Positions 17,899-28,567 are shown, counted from the stretch's first letter. The stretch is DNA of 64,000 nucleotides from Canibacter zhuwentaonis (GCF_018531145.1 NZ_JAHDSZ010000009.1:1-64000), one strand, 5' to 3'. A program made the numbers and translations. The notes: a model not told the origin generated them from the letters alone.

Positions 17899-19977
17899 AT
17901 GCAACCCCTAGAGTGGAACGATCTTGACGATTTAGCCGTGAACACAGCTCGCGTGCTTGCCGCTGACGCAGTAGAAAAAGCGGGCAACGGTCACCCGGGC
18001 ACGGCAATCAGCCTGGCTCCCGTTGCATACCTGCTATATCAGAAAGTGATGCGGCACGATCCGCAGAATAAAAACTGGCTGGGGCGCGACAGATTCATTC
18101 TCTCCATCGGGCACTCCTCACTGACGCAGTATGTGCAGCTATATTTGGGCGGATTTGGGCTCGAGCTGGATGATATTAAAGCCCTGCGCCAGTGGGGATC
18201 TAAAACCCCGGGCCACCCAGAATACGGGCACACTGACGGGGTCGAAATTACCACAGGACCGCTCGGGCAGGGGCTCGCATCTGCAACGGGGTTTGCATAC
18301 GCGGCGCGCTACGAACGCGGTCTGTTTGACCCCGAAACCGCTGCGGGCGAGAGCGTTTTTGACCACTATGTTTACGTGCTCGCCGGTGACGGCGATATTC
18401 AAGAGGGCGTGACCGCGGAGGCGGCGTCGCTCGCCGGACACCAAAAACTCGGCAATCTCATCGCAATTTACGACTCAAATCAGATTTCAATTGAGGATGA
18501 CACCGATATCGCATTCAGCGAGGATGTTGCGGCGCGCTACCGCTCCTACGGCTGGCAAGTGCTCGAGGTGAACTGGCGCAAAGATGCCGCCTATCGTGAG
18601 GATGTTGCAGAGCTTTACGCCGCAATCGAGCAGGCACAGCAGGAAACGGACAGACCAACGCTGATCATTTTGCACACGATTATCGGCTGGCCAAGCCCCA
18701 ACAAGCAAAACACGGGCGGTATTCACGGCTCCGCGCTGGGTGGCGCAGAGCTTGAGGCGCTTAAAACAGAGCTAGGTTTTAACACTGCGGCAACATTTGC
18801 TGTTGCAGACGAGGTAATTACGCACACCCGCAAGCTGCGCGAACGCGCAACCGCCGAGGTTGCAAACTGGAAAAACAGTTTTAACGCCTGGAAAACCCAG
18901 AACCCCGAGCGGTATGCGCTGCTGCAGCGACTGGAAAATCACAAGCTCCCGGCGGATATTGCGCAGGCACTCCCCGAGTTTAGCAGCGAAAAAGCCATCG
19001 CAACCCGTGCCGCGAGTGGCAAGGTGCTGGCCGCGCTAGGTCCTGTGCTGCCCGAACTGTGGGGCGGATCCGCTGACCTGGCAGGATCAAACAACACAAC
19101 AATTCCAGACTCGCTGAGTTTTGTGCCGGCAGAGCACAGCACCAAGGCGTGGCAGGGCGGTCCCTACGGTCGGGTTTTGCACTTTGGCATCAGGGAACAC
19201 GCGATGGGCGCCATTCTTAACGGCATTCAGTTGCACGGCAAAACCCGCGCCTATGGCGGTACCTTCCTGCAGTTTGCCGACTATATGCGACCCGCTGTGA
19301 GACTCGCTGCGCTAATGAACATTCCGAGCGTTTTTGTGTGGACTCACGACTCAATCGGGCTGGGCGAAGACGGACCAACACACCAGCCAGTTGAGCACCT
19401 GGCAGCACTGCGCGCGATCCCGAACCTTGCTGTTGTGCGCCCCGCCGACGCAAACGAGGTCGCAATCGCCTGGCACGAAATTCTGAGCCGTCACGCGGGT
19501 CCCACCGGTATTATTCTAAGCCGCCAAAACCTGCCCGTTTTTGAGCGCGGCAACGCGCTCGCCGATCGCGAACAAACCCGCCGCGGCGCATACGTTCTCG
19601 CACCCGCAAACAAGACCGTTGCCGACGTGATCTTAATTGCCACCGGCTCCGAGGTTGAAATTGCGCTCGCCGCGCGCGAGCAACTCGCAGCAGAGGGTAT
19701 CGCGGCAAGCGTTGTTAGCGCACCCTGCCTGGAGTGGTTTAATGAGCAGGATACCATCTACCGCGACAGCGTGCTCGATCCGCGTGTAATCGCGCGCGTT
19801 GTTGTTGAGGCTGGCATTTCAATGGGCTGGGAACGTTATGCGGGCGCGGCTGGTGAGTATGTGTGCGTGGAGAACTTTGGCGCGTCCGCCGATTACAAGC
19901 GGCTGTATCAGGAGTATGGTTTAATTCCGGAAGCAGTGACCGCGGCGGCAAAACGCAGCATTAACAAGGCGCTCTAG
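17899..19977 (+). CDS. tkt: Transketolase
   Basis: Transketolase is the thiamine-diphosphate enzyme of the non-oxidative pentose phosphate pathway. The frame is open from GTG 17815, but ATG 17899 has AAGGAG 5 bases before it and gives 692 residues, the family length. Visible motifs are GNGHPG (substrate histidine), LAGDGDIQEGVTAEA (cofactor binding) and the C-terminal HDSIGLGEDGPTHQP. The tal ribosome site overlaps the tkt stop, so they form an operon with pgi. Confidence 0.97.
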   Translation: MQPLEWNDLDDLAVNTARVLAADAVEKAGNGHPGTAISLAPVAYLLYQKVMRHDPQNKNWLGRDRFILSIGHSSLTQYVQLYLGGFGLELDDIKALRQWGSKTPGHPEYGHTDGVEITTGPLGQGLASATGFAYAARYERGLFDPETAAGESVFDHYVYVLAGDGDIQEGVTAEAASLAGHQKLGNLIAIYDSNQISIEDDTDIAFSEDVAARYRSYGWQVLEVNWRKDAAYREDVAELYAAIEQAQQETDRPTLIILHTIIGWPSPNKQNTGGIHGSALGGAELEALKTELGFNTAATFAVADEVITHTRKLRERATAEVANWKNSFNAWKTQNPERYALLQRLENHKLPADIAQALPEFSSEKAIATRAASGKVLAALGPVLPELWGGSADLAGSNNTTIPDSLSFVPAEHSTKAWQGGPYGRVLHFGIREHAMGAILNGIQLHGKTRAYGGTFLQFADYMRPAVRLAALMNIPSVFVWTHDSIGLGEDGPTHQPVEHLAALRAIPNLAVVRPADANEVAIAWHEILSRHAGPTGIILSRQNLPVFERGNALADREQTRRGAYVLAPANKTVADVILIATGSEVEIALAAREQLAAEGIAASVVSAPCLEWFNEQDTIYRDSVLDPRVIARVVVEAGISMGWERYAGAAGEYVCVENFGASADYKRLYQEYGLIPEAVTAAAKRSINKAL

Positions 19978-19985
19978 GAGGAAAG

Positions 19986-21116
19986 ATGACGCAAACGCCC
20001 AACACACAAAAACTGAGCGATGCCGGAGTTAGTATCTGGTTGGACGATATTTCGCGCTCTCGCCTGCGCAGTGGTAATCTTAAGGAGCTAATCAGCAATT
20101 ATAACGTGGTTGGGGTGACTACCAACCCCGCTATTTTTAACAACGCGATCAGCAGCGACAGTGCTTATCAAGCGGATCTTAGTGCGGCTGCCGCAACCGG
20201 GCTATCCCCCGCACAAACCGTGATGCGCCTCGCCTGTGAGGACGTGAAAACCGCCTGCGATCAGCTGCTCGATGTGTACCAAAAGAGCCACAAAAAGGAC
20301 GGCTACGTTTCAATCGAGGTTGAGCCTGAGCTCGCGCACAACACCGCGGGCACAATCGCTCAGGCGGCGCAACTCTGGGAGCGCATCAGCCGGCCTAATC
20401 TAATGATCAAAATCCCGGCAACAACCGCAGGGCTTGCCGCCATTACTGAAACCATCGGCGCTGGTATCAGCGTTAATGTCACCCTGGTTTTCAGCCTTGA
20501 GCGCTATCGTGAAGTTATTACTGCGTTTTTAAGCGGGCTTGAGCTTGCGCAGCAGTGCGGGCATGACCTGGCTCAGATTGCATCGGTTGCCTCGTTTTTT
20601 GTGAGTCGCTTTGATACTGCAGTAGATCCGCTCCTCGCGAGGAGCGACTATCCGCAGGCAGCACAGCTCACGAGTAAAACCGCTGTTGCTAATGCGCGGC
20701 AGGCGTACAAAATATTTTTGGATTCCCTTACAACACCCCGATTTAAGGCGCTGCGGGCGGTCGGCGCACAGCCACAGCGCCTGCTCTGGGCCTCAACCGG
20801 GGTTAAAGACGCTAAGCTACCCGCGAGCTATTATGTCACCGAGATTGTTGCGGCGGACACTGTGAACACTATGCCCGAGCAAACGCTTTTTGCCGCCGCT
20901 AAAACCAGCGATACAATTTCACCAGACAGTGTTACCGCGAATTTCGCAAACTCTGCGGCAATAATTGCGAGGCTCGCAACATACGGCATCAGCTACGACG
21001 ATATAACAGCCCAACTCGAGCGCGAAGGCCTCGAAAAATTTGAGCGGGCGTGGCACGAACTGTTACAAACTGTGACTCAGAAACAAGCGGAGGCGCTCTC
21101 TAACAATGCGCAATAA
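19986..21116 (+). CDS. tal: Transaldolase
   Basis: Transaldolase transfers dihydroxyacetone units between sedoheptulose-7-phosphate and glyceraldehyde-3-phosphate. The 376-residue length fits the longer actinobacterial type. GVTTNPAIF is near residue 45, and the Schiff-base lysine is in NLMIKIPATTAG. AGGAGGAA stands just before the ATG. The 3' end overlaps pgi by 11 bases, indicating translational coupling. Confidence 0.96.
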   Translation: MTQTPNTQKLSDAGVSIWLDDISRSRLRSGNLKELISNYNVVGVTTNPAIFNNAISSDSAYQADLSAAAATGLSPAQTVMRLACEDVKTACDQLLDVYQKSHKKDGYVSIEVEPELAHNTAGTIAQAAQLWERISRPNLMIKIPATTAGLAAITETIGAGISVNVTLVFSLERYREVITAFLSGLELAQQCGHDLAQIASVASFFVSRFDTAVDPLLARSDYPQAAQLTSKTAVANARQAYKIFLDSLTTPRFKALRAVGAQPQRLLWASTGVKDAKLPASYYVTEIVAADTVNTMPEQTLFAAAKTSDTISPDSVTANFANSAAIIARLATYGISYDDITAQLEREGLEKFERAWHELLQTVTQKQAEALSNNAQ

Positions 21117-22725
21117 GCGGATAGAATTTGGGTCTGGAATCTGGCAACAAGCGTATCACGAGGCTATGCAGCGCCTGCTTGCAAGAGGGTTTGCCTCTGC
21201 CCTCGCCAAAAAAGACGCCGGCCTGTGGGGCGCTAAAAACGCTGCGGAGTCGGCTATCCGCATGGGCTGGCTTGATTTTGCGGAGCGAGCGGATGAGATT
21301 ATCGCGGCAGCAGCAGAGCACCGCGCGCTGTTAAACTCGCGTGGTATTAATCAGATTGTGCTGTGCGGCATGGGCGGATCCTCGCTCGCACCAGAGGTTA
21401 TAAGCGAATACTGCAACGTTGGAATCACGATTCTCGACTCCAGCCACCCAGCACAGGTTGCTAGCGCGCTAAATCGCGATCTGCATAGCACCGCGGTTGT
21501 TGTGAGCTCAAAATCCGGTTCAACGATTGAAACTCGCAGCCACCTTGAAACTTTTGAGCGCGCATTTCAAGCCGCCGGCATTGACCCCGACGAGCGAATT
21601 ATTATTATCACCGACCCCGGCTCGGCACTTGCCGAAAAATACACGGCAACTAAGCGGCGCGTGTATTTAGCGGATCCCAACGTGGGCGGCAGATTTTCGG
21701 CGCTAATCGCCTTTGGGCTGGTGCCGCCAACCCTGGCGGGAGCAGAGCTTGCGCCAATTGTTTCTGAGGCTGAGCAACTGTTACCCAAGCTGCTGCAAAA
21801 CAGTCCGGAAAATCCCGCACTCCAGCTCGCAGCTCGGCTGTACGCCGCCCTGCCCCAAAAAATGTGCTGCGCAATAATCGCCAACCAGCCTGAACTCGCA
21901 GGATTCGGCGACTGGATCGAGCAGCTCGTAGCAGAATCAACGGGTAAACACGGCAGGGGCGTTTTGCCGATATCCATAACCCCACAGAGCTCCGAAAACA
22001 CGCTTTTTGTGCCTAATAATATGCTGCGCATCTTTATTGACCACCCGGTGACACACCTCGCGAGCGATGACGTGCTAATTCGCGGCGGAATCGGCGAGAT
22101 TATGATTCTGTGGATGGTTGCCACCACAGCTCTCTGTTACCTGCTCGAGGTCTGCCCTTTTGATCAGCCCGATGTTGAGAGCGCAAAAATCGCCGCCAGA
22201 AAACACTATCAGGAAGTCGATAAGAACACGCTCGCAAACGGCACCGCGCTAAGCGACTGCGCAGCAACACAGCTCACAGCCGGACCGACAGAAAGCTCGC
22301 TGCGTGGTATTTACGAGCGGATCACAACCGCACTCAGCAGCAAAAAATACGGCTACCTGGTTGTGCAGCTGTATTTTAACCGCACTGCTGAAAATATTTG
22401 CACGGCAGAAAAACTGCGCAGTGCTCTGGCTGCAAAACTACGAGTTCCCGTTTCGGCAACCTTTGGTCCACGTTACCTGCACTCAACCGGGCAGCTGCAC
22501 AAGGGCGGACCGCAGCAGGGCTTGTTCTTACAGATTATTGATCTGCCACAAAAGGATACACAACTGCCAGAGGTCGATGCGGCGCTATATTCGCGCCTGT
22601 TGCTTGCGCAACCGCACGGCGATGCCGCAGTGCTCAGGCGGCACGACCCCGACAGGGTAATTCAGCTCATAACAACAGACGCGGGCAAACTAATACAACT
22701 GCTGCAAGAGTTTACCGCGCAATAG
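21106..22725 (+). CDS. pgi: Glucose-6-phosphate isomerase
   Basis: Pgi interconverts glucose-6-phosphate and fructose-6-phosphate. The 539-residue sequence has the sugar-phosphate-binding segment VVVSSKSGSTIET and the C-terminal SIS-like domain, in the form found in actinobacterial tkt-tal-pgi operons. The start overlaps the end of tal. In relatives zwf, opcA and pgl usually follow; here the operon ends at a hairpin instead. Confidence 0.94.
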   Translation: MRNKRIEFGSGIWQQAYHEAMQRLLARGFASALAKKDAGLWGAKNAAESAIRMGWLDFAERADEIIAAAAEHRALLNSRGINQIVLCGMGGSSLAPEVISEYCNVGITILDSSHPAQVASALNRDLHSTAVVVSSKSGSTIETRSHLETFERAFQAAGIDPDERIIIITDPGSALAEKYTATKRRVYLADPNVGGRFSALIAFGLVPPTLAGAELAPIVSEAEQLLPKLLQNSPENPALQLAARLYAALPQKMCCAIIANQPELAGFGDWIEQLVAESTGKHGRGVLPISITPQSSENTLFVPNNMLRIFIDHPVTHLASDDVLIRGGIGEIMILWMVATTALCYLLEVCPFDQPDVESAKIAARKHYQEVDKNTLANGTALSDCAATQLTAGPTESSLRGIYERITTALSSKKYGYLVVQLYFNRTAENICTAEKLRSALAAKLRVPVSATFGPRYLHSTGQLHKGGPQQGLFLQIIDLPQKDTQLPEVDAALYSRLLLAQPHGDAAVLRRHDPDRVIQLITTDAGKLIQLLQEFTAQ

Positions 22726-22729
22726 TTAA

Positions 22730-22770
22730 AGGGTGTGACAGCGGCAAGTAAGCGCGGCAGTCACAGCCCT
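22730..22770. terminator. Hairpin between convergent pgi and rbpA
   Basis: A roughly 10-bp stem with one bulge (22730-22739 with 22760-22770) lies between the convergent stops, with TTTT a few bases further on the plus strand. Confidence 0.6.
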
Positions 22771-22784
22771 CCTGCAAATTTTAA

Positions 22785-23159
22785 CTAGGTCTTATTTTGT
22801 TTCATCGCAAGACCCCGGCGATCACGCAAGCGCTGCAGCGCCTCTTCTAGCAGCTGCTCAGCCTCTGCCTCTGTGCGGCGCTCTTTAACATAAGCCAGGT
22901 GCGTTTTGTACGGCTCGTTTTTAACCGCAATTGGAGGATTGTCTTTGTCGCGCCCCGCCGGCAATCCGGTTTTTGGCGAGTCGATCTCCTCTGGAATATC
23001 TGCCGGGTCAATGTCAGCCGCGTAGTAGCGCACAGTTTCATTACCCTCGGCATCCCAGTAGGAGATACCTATTCGCTCAACCCGGACACCGTGATCAAGC
23101 TCACCGACAGAACCGTACCCCACTCGCGCACCGCGAATAGCCTGATTATTTCCTGCCAT
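22785..23159 (-). CDS. rbpA: RNA polymerase-binding protein RbpA (zinc cysteines absent)
   Basis: RbpA is an actinobacterial transcription factor that binds the housekeeping sigma factor and stabilises the open complex. The 124-residue protein keeps the N-terminal AIRGARVG, the central GLPAGRDKDNPP and the highly conserved NEPYKTHLAYVKERR. The positions that carry zinc-binding cysteines in Streptomyces-type RbpA are occupied by other residues (SYWDAEG, DSPKTG), and the protein has no Cys at all. The core domain may therefore fold without zinc. It lies 10 bases from secG. Confidence 0.92.
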   Translation of the reverse strand: MAGNNQAIRGARVGYGSVGELDHGVRVERIGISYWDAEGNETVRYYAADIDPADIPEEIDSPKTGLPAGRDKDNPPIAVKNEPYKTHLAYVKERRTEAEAEQLLEEALQRLRDRRGLAMKQNKT

Positions 23160-23169
23160 ACGTTAACCC

Positions 23170-23424
23170 CTAAACGGCCGCAGGTGCGAGCTTTGCGAGC
23201 ACGCCCAGCACAACAACACAGGTGAACCAGACCAGCGCCACAACAACTGTGATTCTGTTGAGGTTGCGCTCGGCAACACCGGAGCTGCCCAGATTAGATG
23301 TAACACCGCCGCCGAACATATCCGAAAGACCGCCGCCGCGCCCCTTGTGGAGCAAAATAAACAGCGTTAAAACAAAGCTGGTGAGCACTAACAACACGGT
23401 TAAAATTATCTGAGTAATTTGCAC
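23170..23424 (-). CDS. secG: Preprotein translocase subunit SecG
   Basis: SecG is the small accessory subunit of the SecYEG channel. Two membrane helices flank the conserved LLHKGRGGGLSDMFGGG loop. A longer frame starts at 23448, but GTG 23424 has AGAAAG about 6 bases upstream and gives the normal 84-residue product starting MQITQIIL. It is located between tpiA and rbpA, as in most actinobacteria. Confidence 0.93.
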   Translation of the reverse strand: MQITQIILTVLLVLTSFVLTLFILLHKGRGGGLSDMFGGGVTSNLGSSGVAERNLNRITVVVALVWFTCVVVLGVLAKLAPAAV

Positions 23425-23530
23425 AGTAATCTTTCTAGTAATAATCAAAAAGTCGTATACACAACAATTCTACTTTAATACAGTATATCGCGAGTCGCGC
23501 ATACAAGTAATCCACAACTGCTTAATCGCC

Positions 23531-24316
23531 TTACTCTGCTAAGCCCGTCTGATACTGAACTATCTTGGTGAACTCGTCAATCTTCAAACTCGCACCGCCG
23601 ACTAAAGCCCCGTCAACATCAGGCTGCTGCATAAACTCGGCGATATTGTCACTCTTCACCGATCCGCCATAGAGAATGCGAGTTGCGGATGCAACCTCCT
23701 CGCCGCGCAGTTCGCGCAGTTTTGAGCGGATATGTGAGCACATTTCTTGCGCCTGGGCTGCCGTTGCGGCCTGTCCGCTCCCGATTGCCCACACAGGTTC
23801 GTAGGCAATTACGAATTCCGCACCCTCTGGCACCTCGGCAAGAACCTCTGTTAGCTGCACCAGCGGCACGACCGTGCCCTGCTCCTCGCGCTGCTGCAGG
23901 CTCTCACCGACGCATATAACCGGGGTGATTCCAGCGGTCAGCGCGGCAGCTGATTTTTTGCCCACGAGAGAGTCGGTTTCCGCGTGATACTCACGGCGCT
24001 CAGAGTGTCCAACAATCACATAGCTAACATCTAGACTGCTCAAAAAAGCAGCCGCAATGTCGCCCGTGTACGCGCCTGATTGCTCGTGCGAAACATCTTG
24101 TGCGCCAATTTTTATGGGCAGTTTTTCGCTGGCCACAATAGTTTGCGCAGAGCGTAAATCGGTGAACGGCGGGAACACCGCGACCTCGGTTACTGAACTA
24201 TCGTAAGCGGTGTTTTTAAGACTCCAGGAGAGTTTCTGTAAAAACGCCAGAGCCTGCAAATGATCGTAGTTCATTTTCCAATTGCCTGCTATTAGCGGCT
24301 TGCGCTGTGTGTTCAT
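23531..24316 (-). CDS. tpiA: Triosephosphate isomerase
   Basis: TpiA interconverts dihydroxyacetone phosphate and glyceraldehyde-3-phosphate. The 261-residue barrel has NWKMN (catalytic Lys), VGHSERR (catalytic His) and AYEPVWAIGSG (catalytic Glu). The start overlaps the end of pgk by 4 bases, so the two are translationally coupled. Confidence 0.97.
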   Translation of the reverse strand: MNTQRKPLIAGNWKMNYDHLQALAFLQKLSWSLKNTAYDSSVTEVAVFPPFTDLRSAQTIVASEKLPIKIGAQDVSHEQSGAYTGDIAAAFLSSLDVSYVIVGHSERREYHAETDSLVGKKSAAALTAGITPVICVGESLQQREEQGTVVPLVQLTEVLAEVPEGAEFVIAYEPVWAIGSGQAATAAQAQEMCSHIRSKLRELRGEEVASATRILYGGSVKSDNIAEFMQQPDVDGALVGGASLKIDEFTKIVQYQTGLAE

Positions 24317-25515
24317 GCTATTTCCTCCAAACCGGGCAATTTTTTGCCCTCTAAAAATTCTAGGCTGGCGCCACCGCCCGTTGAAATGTGCGTGAAATCA
24401 GCGTCACTAAAACCAAACTCACGCACCGCAGCGGCAGAATCACCGCCGCCAACAACCGCAACACCCTGCACTTTAGTGAGTGCCTGCGCCACGGTTTTAG
24501 TGCCCTGCGCGAACGCCGGCATTTCAAACACGCCCATCGGTCCGTTCCAAAATACGGTCTTGGCAGCTACGATCCGCTCGGCAAAATCTCTTGCGCTCTC
24601 AGGACCGATGTCAAGCCCGATACCGTTGTCACCGAACTTAGACTCCGCAATTTTAGCTGAGCTAACAACAGCAAAGGGAGAATCGGCGGCAAAGCGCTGC
24701 GCAACCACAATATCGCTGGGGAGCACAATTTCAACACCCTTTTCAGCCGCCCGGGAGAGATATTCGCGCACCGTATCGAGCTGATCTGATTCGAGCAAAC
24801 TCGCGGCAACATCGTAACCCTTGGCTTTAAGGAAAGTGAAAACCATACCGCCGCCGATCAACAGCGTATCCACGCTGTCTAGTAGGCGATCAATAACGCC
24901 GAGCTTATCAGAAACTTTTGACCCGCCGAGCACAACAATATAGGGGCGCTCAGGCTCATCAATTAGTTTTTTGAGCATTTCAACCTCGGTGGCAACAAGC
25001 CTGCCCGCCGCCGCCGGCAGTAACCGCGCAACATCCGTTACGCTCGCCTGCTCGCGATGCACAACACCGAAGCCGTCAAGCACAAAAACATTCGCAAGAG
25101 CTGCCAGCTGCGCCGCAAACTCCGCGCGTTCCTGCGCGTTTTTGCTCGTCTCTGCGGCGTTGAAGCGCAGGTTTTCAAGCACCAGCACATCACCCTCAGT
25201 AAGCTCTGCAACGACCTCCTGCGCCTGCTGCCCTACCGTGTCAGCAACAAACCGCACATCAACTTCTAAAAGTTCGGTGAGCCGCTGCGCAACTGGTGTC
25301 AGCGACAGCCCATCAACAACTTTACCAGCGGGACGCCCAAGATGGCTTATCACAACAATTTTAGCGCCGCTTTCGCGCAGCTCATTAATCGTGCCGAGCG
25401 CCGCTCGCACTCGCCCGTCGTCCGTTATTTTGCCGTCTTTTAGCGGCACATTGAGATCAGCCCGCAACAAAACAGTTTTGCCCTGCAGTGCCCCTAGGTC
25501 ACTAAGTGTGCGCAT
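24313..25515 (-). CDS. pgk: Phosphoglycerate kinase
   Basis: Pgk makes ATP from 1,3-bisphosphoglycerate. The 400-residue protein has the N-domain VLLRADLNVPL and SHLGRP motifs and the C-domain FWNGPMGVFE and GGGDSAAA nucleotide-binding segments. It sits between gap (80 bases upstream, with a hairpin in the gap) and tpiA (overlapping). Confidence 0.97.
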   Translation of the reverse strand: MRTLSDLGALQGKTVLLRADLNVPLKDGKITDDGRVRAALGTINELRESGAKIVVISHLGRPAGKVVDGLSLTPVAQRLTELLEVDVRFVADTVGQQAQEVVAELTEGDVLVLENLRFNAAETSKNAQERAEFAAQLAALANVFVLDGFGVVHREQASVTDVARLLPAAAGRLVATEVEMLKKLIDEPERPYIVVLGGSKVSDKLGVIDRLLDSVDTLLIGGGMVFTFLKAKGYDVAASLLESDQLDTVREYLSRAAEKGVEIVLPSDIVVAQRFAADSPFAVVSSAKIAESKFGDNGIGLDIGPESARDFAERIVAAKTVFWNGPMGVFEMPAFAQGTKTVAQALTKVQGVAVVGGGDSAAAVREFGFSDADFTHISTGGGASLEFLEGKKLPGLEEIA

Positions 25516-25541
25516 ATATAAACTCCAGCTCTAAAGTTTTG

Positions 25542-25577
25542 AGGGCAACGCTGTTACCTGCGTAAAACCGTTGCCCT
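25542..25577 (-). terminator. Hairpin between gap and pgk
   Basis: A 9-bp perfect stem (25542-25550 with 25569-25577) follows the gap stop on the minus strand, with a modest CAAAACTTT tail. It may end most gap transcripts before pgk. Confidence 0.5.
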
Positions 25578-25595
25578 TAGTCATTTTTTTAACAC

Positions 25596-26627
<1,032 letters not shown>

Positions 26628-26713
26628 TCAGTTGTATAAAAATGAACCGGAGACTTTACCGTAAAGCAAAGCCCCGCACTATTGTTTTACGAAATATTAA
26701 TTTTACTTTAGCT

Positions 26714-27331
26714 TTAGATTAGACCAGAAGTCTGAGTGCGCGCGCGTGCAAGACGATCCTGCACGTTCTGCCAGTTCACAATCTTCCAGAATGCGTCTAC
26801 ATAGTCGGCCTTCACGTTTACGTAGTCAAGGTAGAAAGCGTGCTCCCACATATCAAGCATTAGCACTGGCACGCTGCCGGCCGGGAAGTTTGCCTGCTGG
26901 TCAAAGAACTGCTGCACGTTAAGACGCTGCCCGAGCGTATCCCACACAAGAGCAGACCAGCCAGAACCCTGAATCCCCAGCGCGTTAGCAGAAAAATGCT
27001 TACGGAAACCCTCAAAAGAGCCAAAGAACTCGTCAATAGCGCTCGCGAGCTCACCCTCGGGGCGCGAGTCACCCTCCGAGGTTAGGTTCGTCCAGAAAAT
27101 CGAGTGGTTAACGTGACCGCCAAGGTTAAAAGCAAGGTCTTTTTCGAACTTGTTAACACCGCTGAAATCATCCACCGCTCGCGCCTGCGCAAGCGCCTCA
27201 AGCGCCGCATTAGCGCCGGTCACATACGCGTTATGGTGTTTGCTGTGGTGCAGCTCCATAATCCGCGCACTGATATGCGGCTCAAGCGCGCTGTAATCGT
27301 ACTCTAGCTCTGGTAGTTTATAAACTGACAT
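26714..27331 (-). CDS. sodA: Superoxide dismutase, Mn/Fe type
   Basis: This enzyme converts superoxide to hydrogen peroxide and oxygen. The 205-residue sequence has HHSKHHNAYV (metal His), GGHVNHSIFW (second His) and DMWEHAFYLDY (Asp and His ligands). Metal preference cannot be decided from sequence. It stands between gap and whiA, where a sod gene is not usual in relatives, and fits an aerobic or host-exposed life. Confidence 0.95.
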   Translation of the reverse strand: MSVYKLPELEYDYSALEPHISARIMELHHSKHHNAYVTGANAALEALAQARAVDDFSGVNKFEKDLAFNLGGHVNHSIFWTNLTSEGDSRPEGELASAIDEFFGSFEGFRKHFSANALGIQGSGWSALVWDTLGQRLNVQQFFDQQANFPAGSVPVLMLDMWEHAFYLDYVNVKADYVDAFWKIVNWQNVQDRLARARTQTSGLI

Positions 27332-27415
27332 ACTAATCCTTAAATATCGGTTGCCGTAAACAGCCCAATTAGACTGGCATACCTAGCATTCTAGCCCAGC
27401 CGCCTCACACCTGCT

Positions 27416-28438
27416 TCAGTTTTTAGGCGACCCTGAAATATCCGCGCCCGTGTTTCGACCGCTATCAATATCCGCGTTTGTGTCCGGAATGCCTTTTTTC
27501 TCGGCAACTTTATCCGCGGTTTGTAACAGGCGTCGGATCCTGCCAGCGACTGTGTCTTTGGTGAGGGGCGGATCTGCTTTCGCGCCCAATTCCTCAAGAC
27601 TTGCCTCGACATACTGCAAGCGCAGCTCACCGGCCTCGCGCAGTTTCGCTGATACCTGCCCGTCAAGAATCTCGAAAGCGCGCTTAATCCGCTTCCGAGC
27701 CACAGCAGAAGCCGCCGTAGAACGCTGCAGATTGGCGTCGTCAAAGTTTACAAGCCTGTTTGCAGCGCCGCGGCGGGCGCGCTCGAGCTTGGCTTGGTTT
27801 AGCTTGTTCGCGTGCATATGAGCACCTATCTCCTGCAGCAGCTTCACAACATCTTCGCCCTCGCGTATGTGCACCCTAACAGCTCCGCGCGTCTCACGCA
27901 TTACGGACTTAACATTAAACCTGCTGATAGCACCCATAATTCCAGTTGCAAGCAGGTGGTTACCGCACTCAAACTCCAGACTGAGCGAGTTGCCCTTTCT
28001 GATGAGACTGCCGCGCGCCAAAAACGCACCGCGCAGCATTCCCCGCATCTCTTCGAGCGAGCCTGTCATAATGCTGTTTGGAAACCCCAGGATGTTTCTG
28101 CCCCGCTTAACATCCCAAATACCGGTTAAGCGGGTAATTTCAGCGCCCCGCGCGATCCGCACCGAAAAGCGCGGATTTTCCTTATTGCCGGGGCTTTTGA
28201 AGCCCTCACTCGCAACCCCGTACACCTGAGACAGCGCCTGTCGCACGCGCACAACAGTGTACTCATTGCGCAAATCAACCTCGTACACCGGCGCTAACCT
28301 GCCCGCAATGCGGCTCATACTGCCCGCCAGCCGCAGGATGGTTACCAGCTCAGCTTTGCGCACGCTCGCGTGCTGCGTTTTTACGCTACACAGCTCCCGA
28401 TACACCAGACTGGTGTAATCAACGATCCCATCCCCCAC
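27416..28438 (-). CDS. whiA: DNA-binding protein WhiA
   Basis: WhiA is a Gram-positive regulator related to LAGLIDADG homing endonucleases, acting in cell division and, in Streptomyces, sporulation. The 340-residue protein has the N-terminal RKAELVTILRLAGS block, the degenerate endonuclease fold (FLARGSLI), and the C-terminal helix-turn-helix around LEELGAKADPPLTKDTVAGR. GTG 28438 is preceded by AAAGGA. The last 20 or so residues form a polar tail. The usual neighbour yvcK is missing. Confidence 0.95.
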   Translation of the reverse strand: MGDGIVDYTSLVYRELCSVKTQHASVRKAELVTILRLAGSMSRIAGRLAPVYEVDLRNEYTVVRVRQALSQVYGVASEGFKSPGNKENPRFSVRIARGAEITRLTGIWDVKRGRNILGFPNSIMTGSLEEMRGMLRGAFLARGSLIRKGNSLSLEFECGNHLLATGIMGAISRFNVKSVMRETRGAVRVHIREGEDVVKLLQEIGAHMHANKLNQAKLERARRGAANRLVNFDDANLQRSTAASAVARKRIKRAFEILDGQVSAKLREAGELRLQYVEASLEELGAKADPPLTKDTVAGRIRRLLQTADKVAEKKGIPDTNADIDSGRNTGADISGSPKN

Positions 28439-28540
28439 AGAGCTGTCCTTTCTAAAATCTTATTCGCAAGAAAATATTGTACGCCAAATAGCGCCAAAAT
28501 ATTTACACCCAAACTGTTTTTGCCAGGCTCTAAACAGGCT

Positions 28541-28567
28541 GGTCATATACCGATGCCGGTCATATAC
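28541..28567. repeat. Two 10-bp direct repeats, 17-bp period, in a divergent promoter region
   Basis: The sequence GGTCATATAC occurs at 28541-28550 and 28558-28567, between the divergent whiA and mtnA genes. Equal-phase short repeats are consistent with a regulator binding site or with part of a promoter. No factor can be named. Confidence 0.4.
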
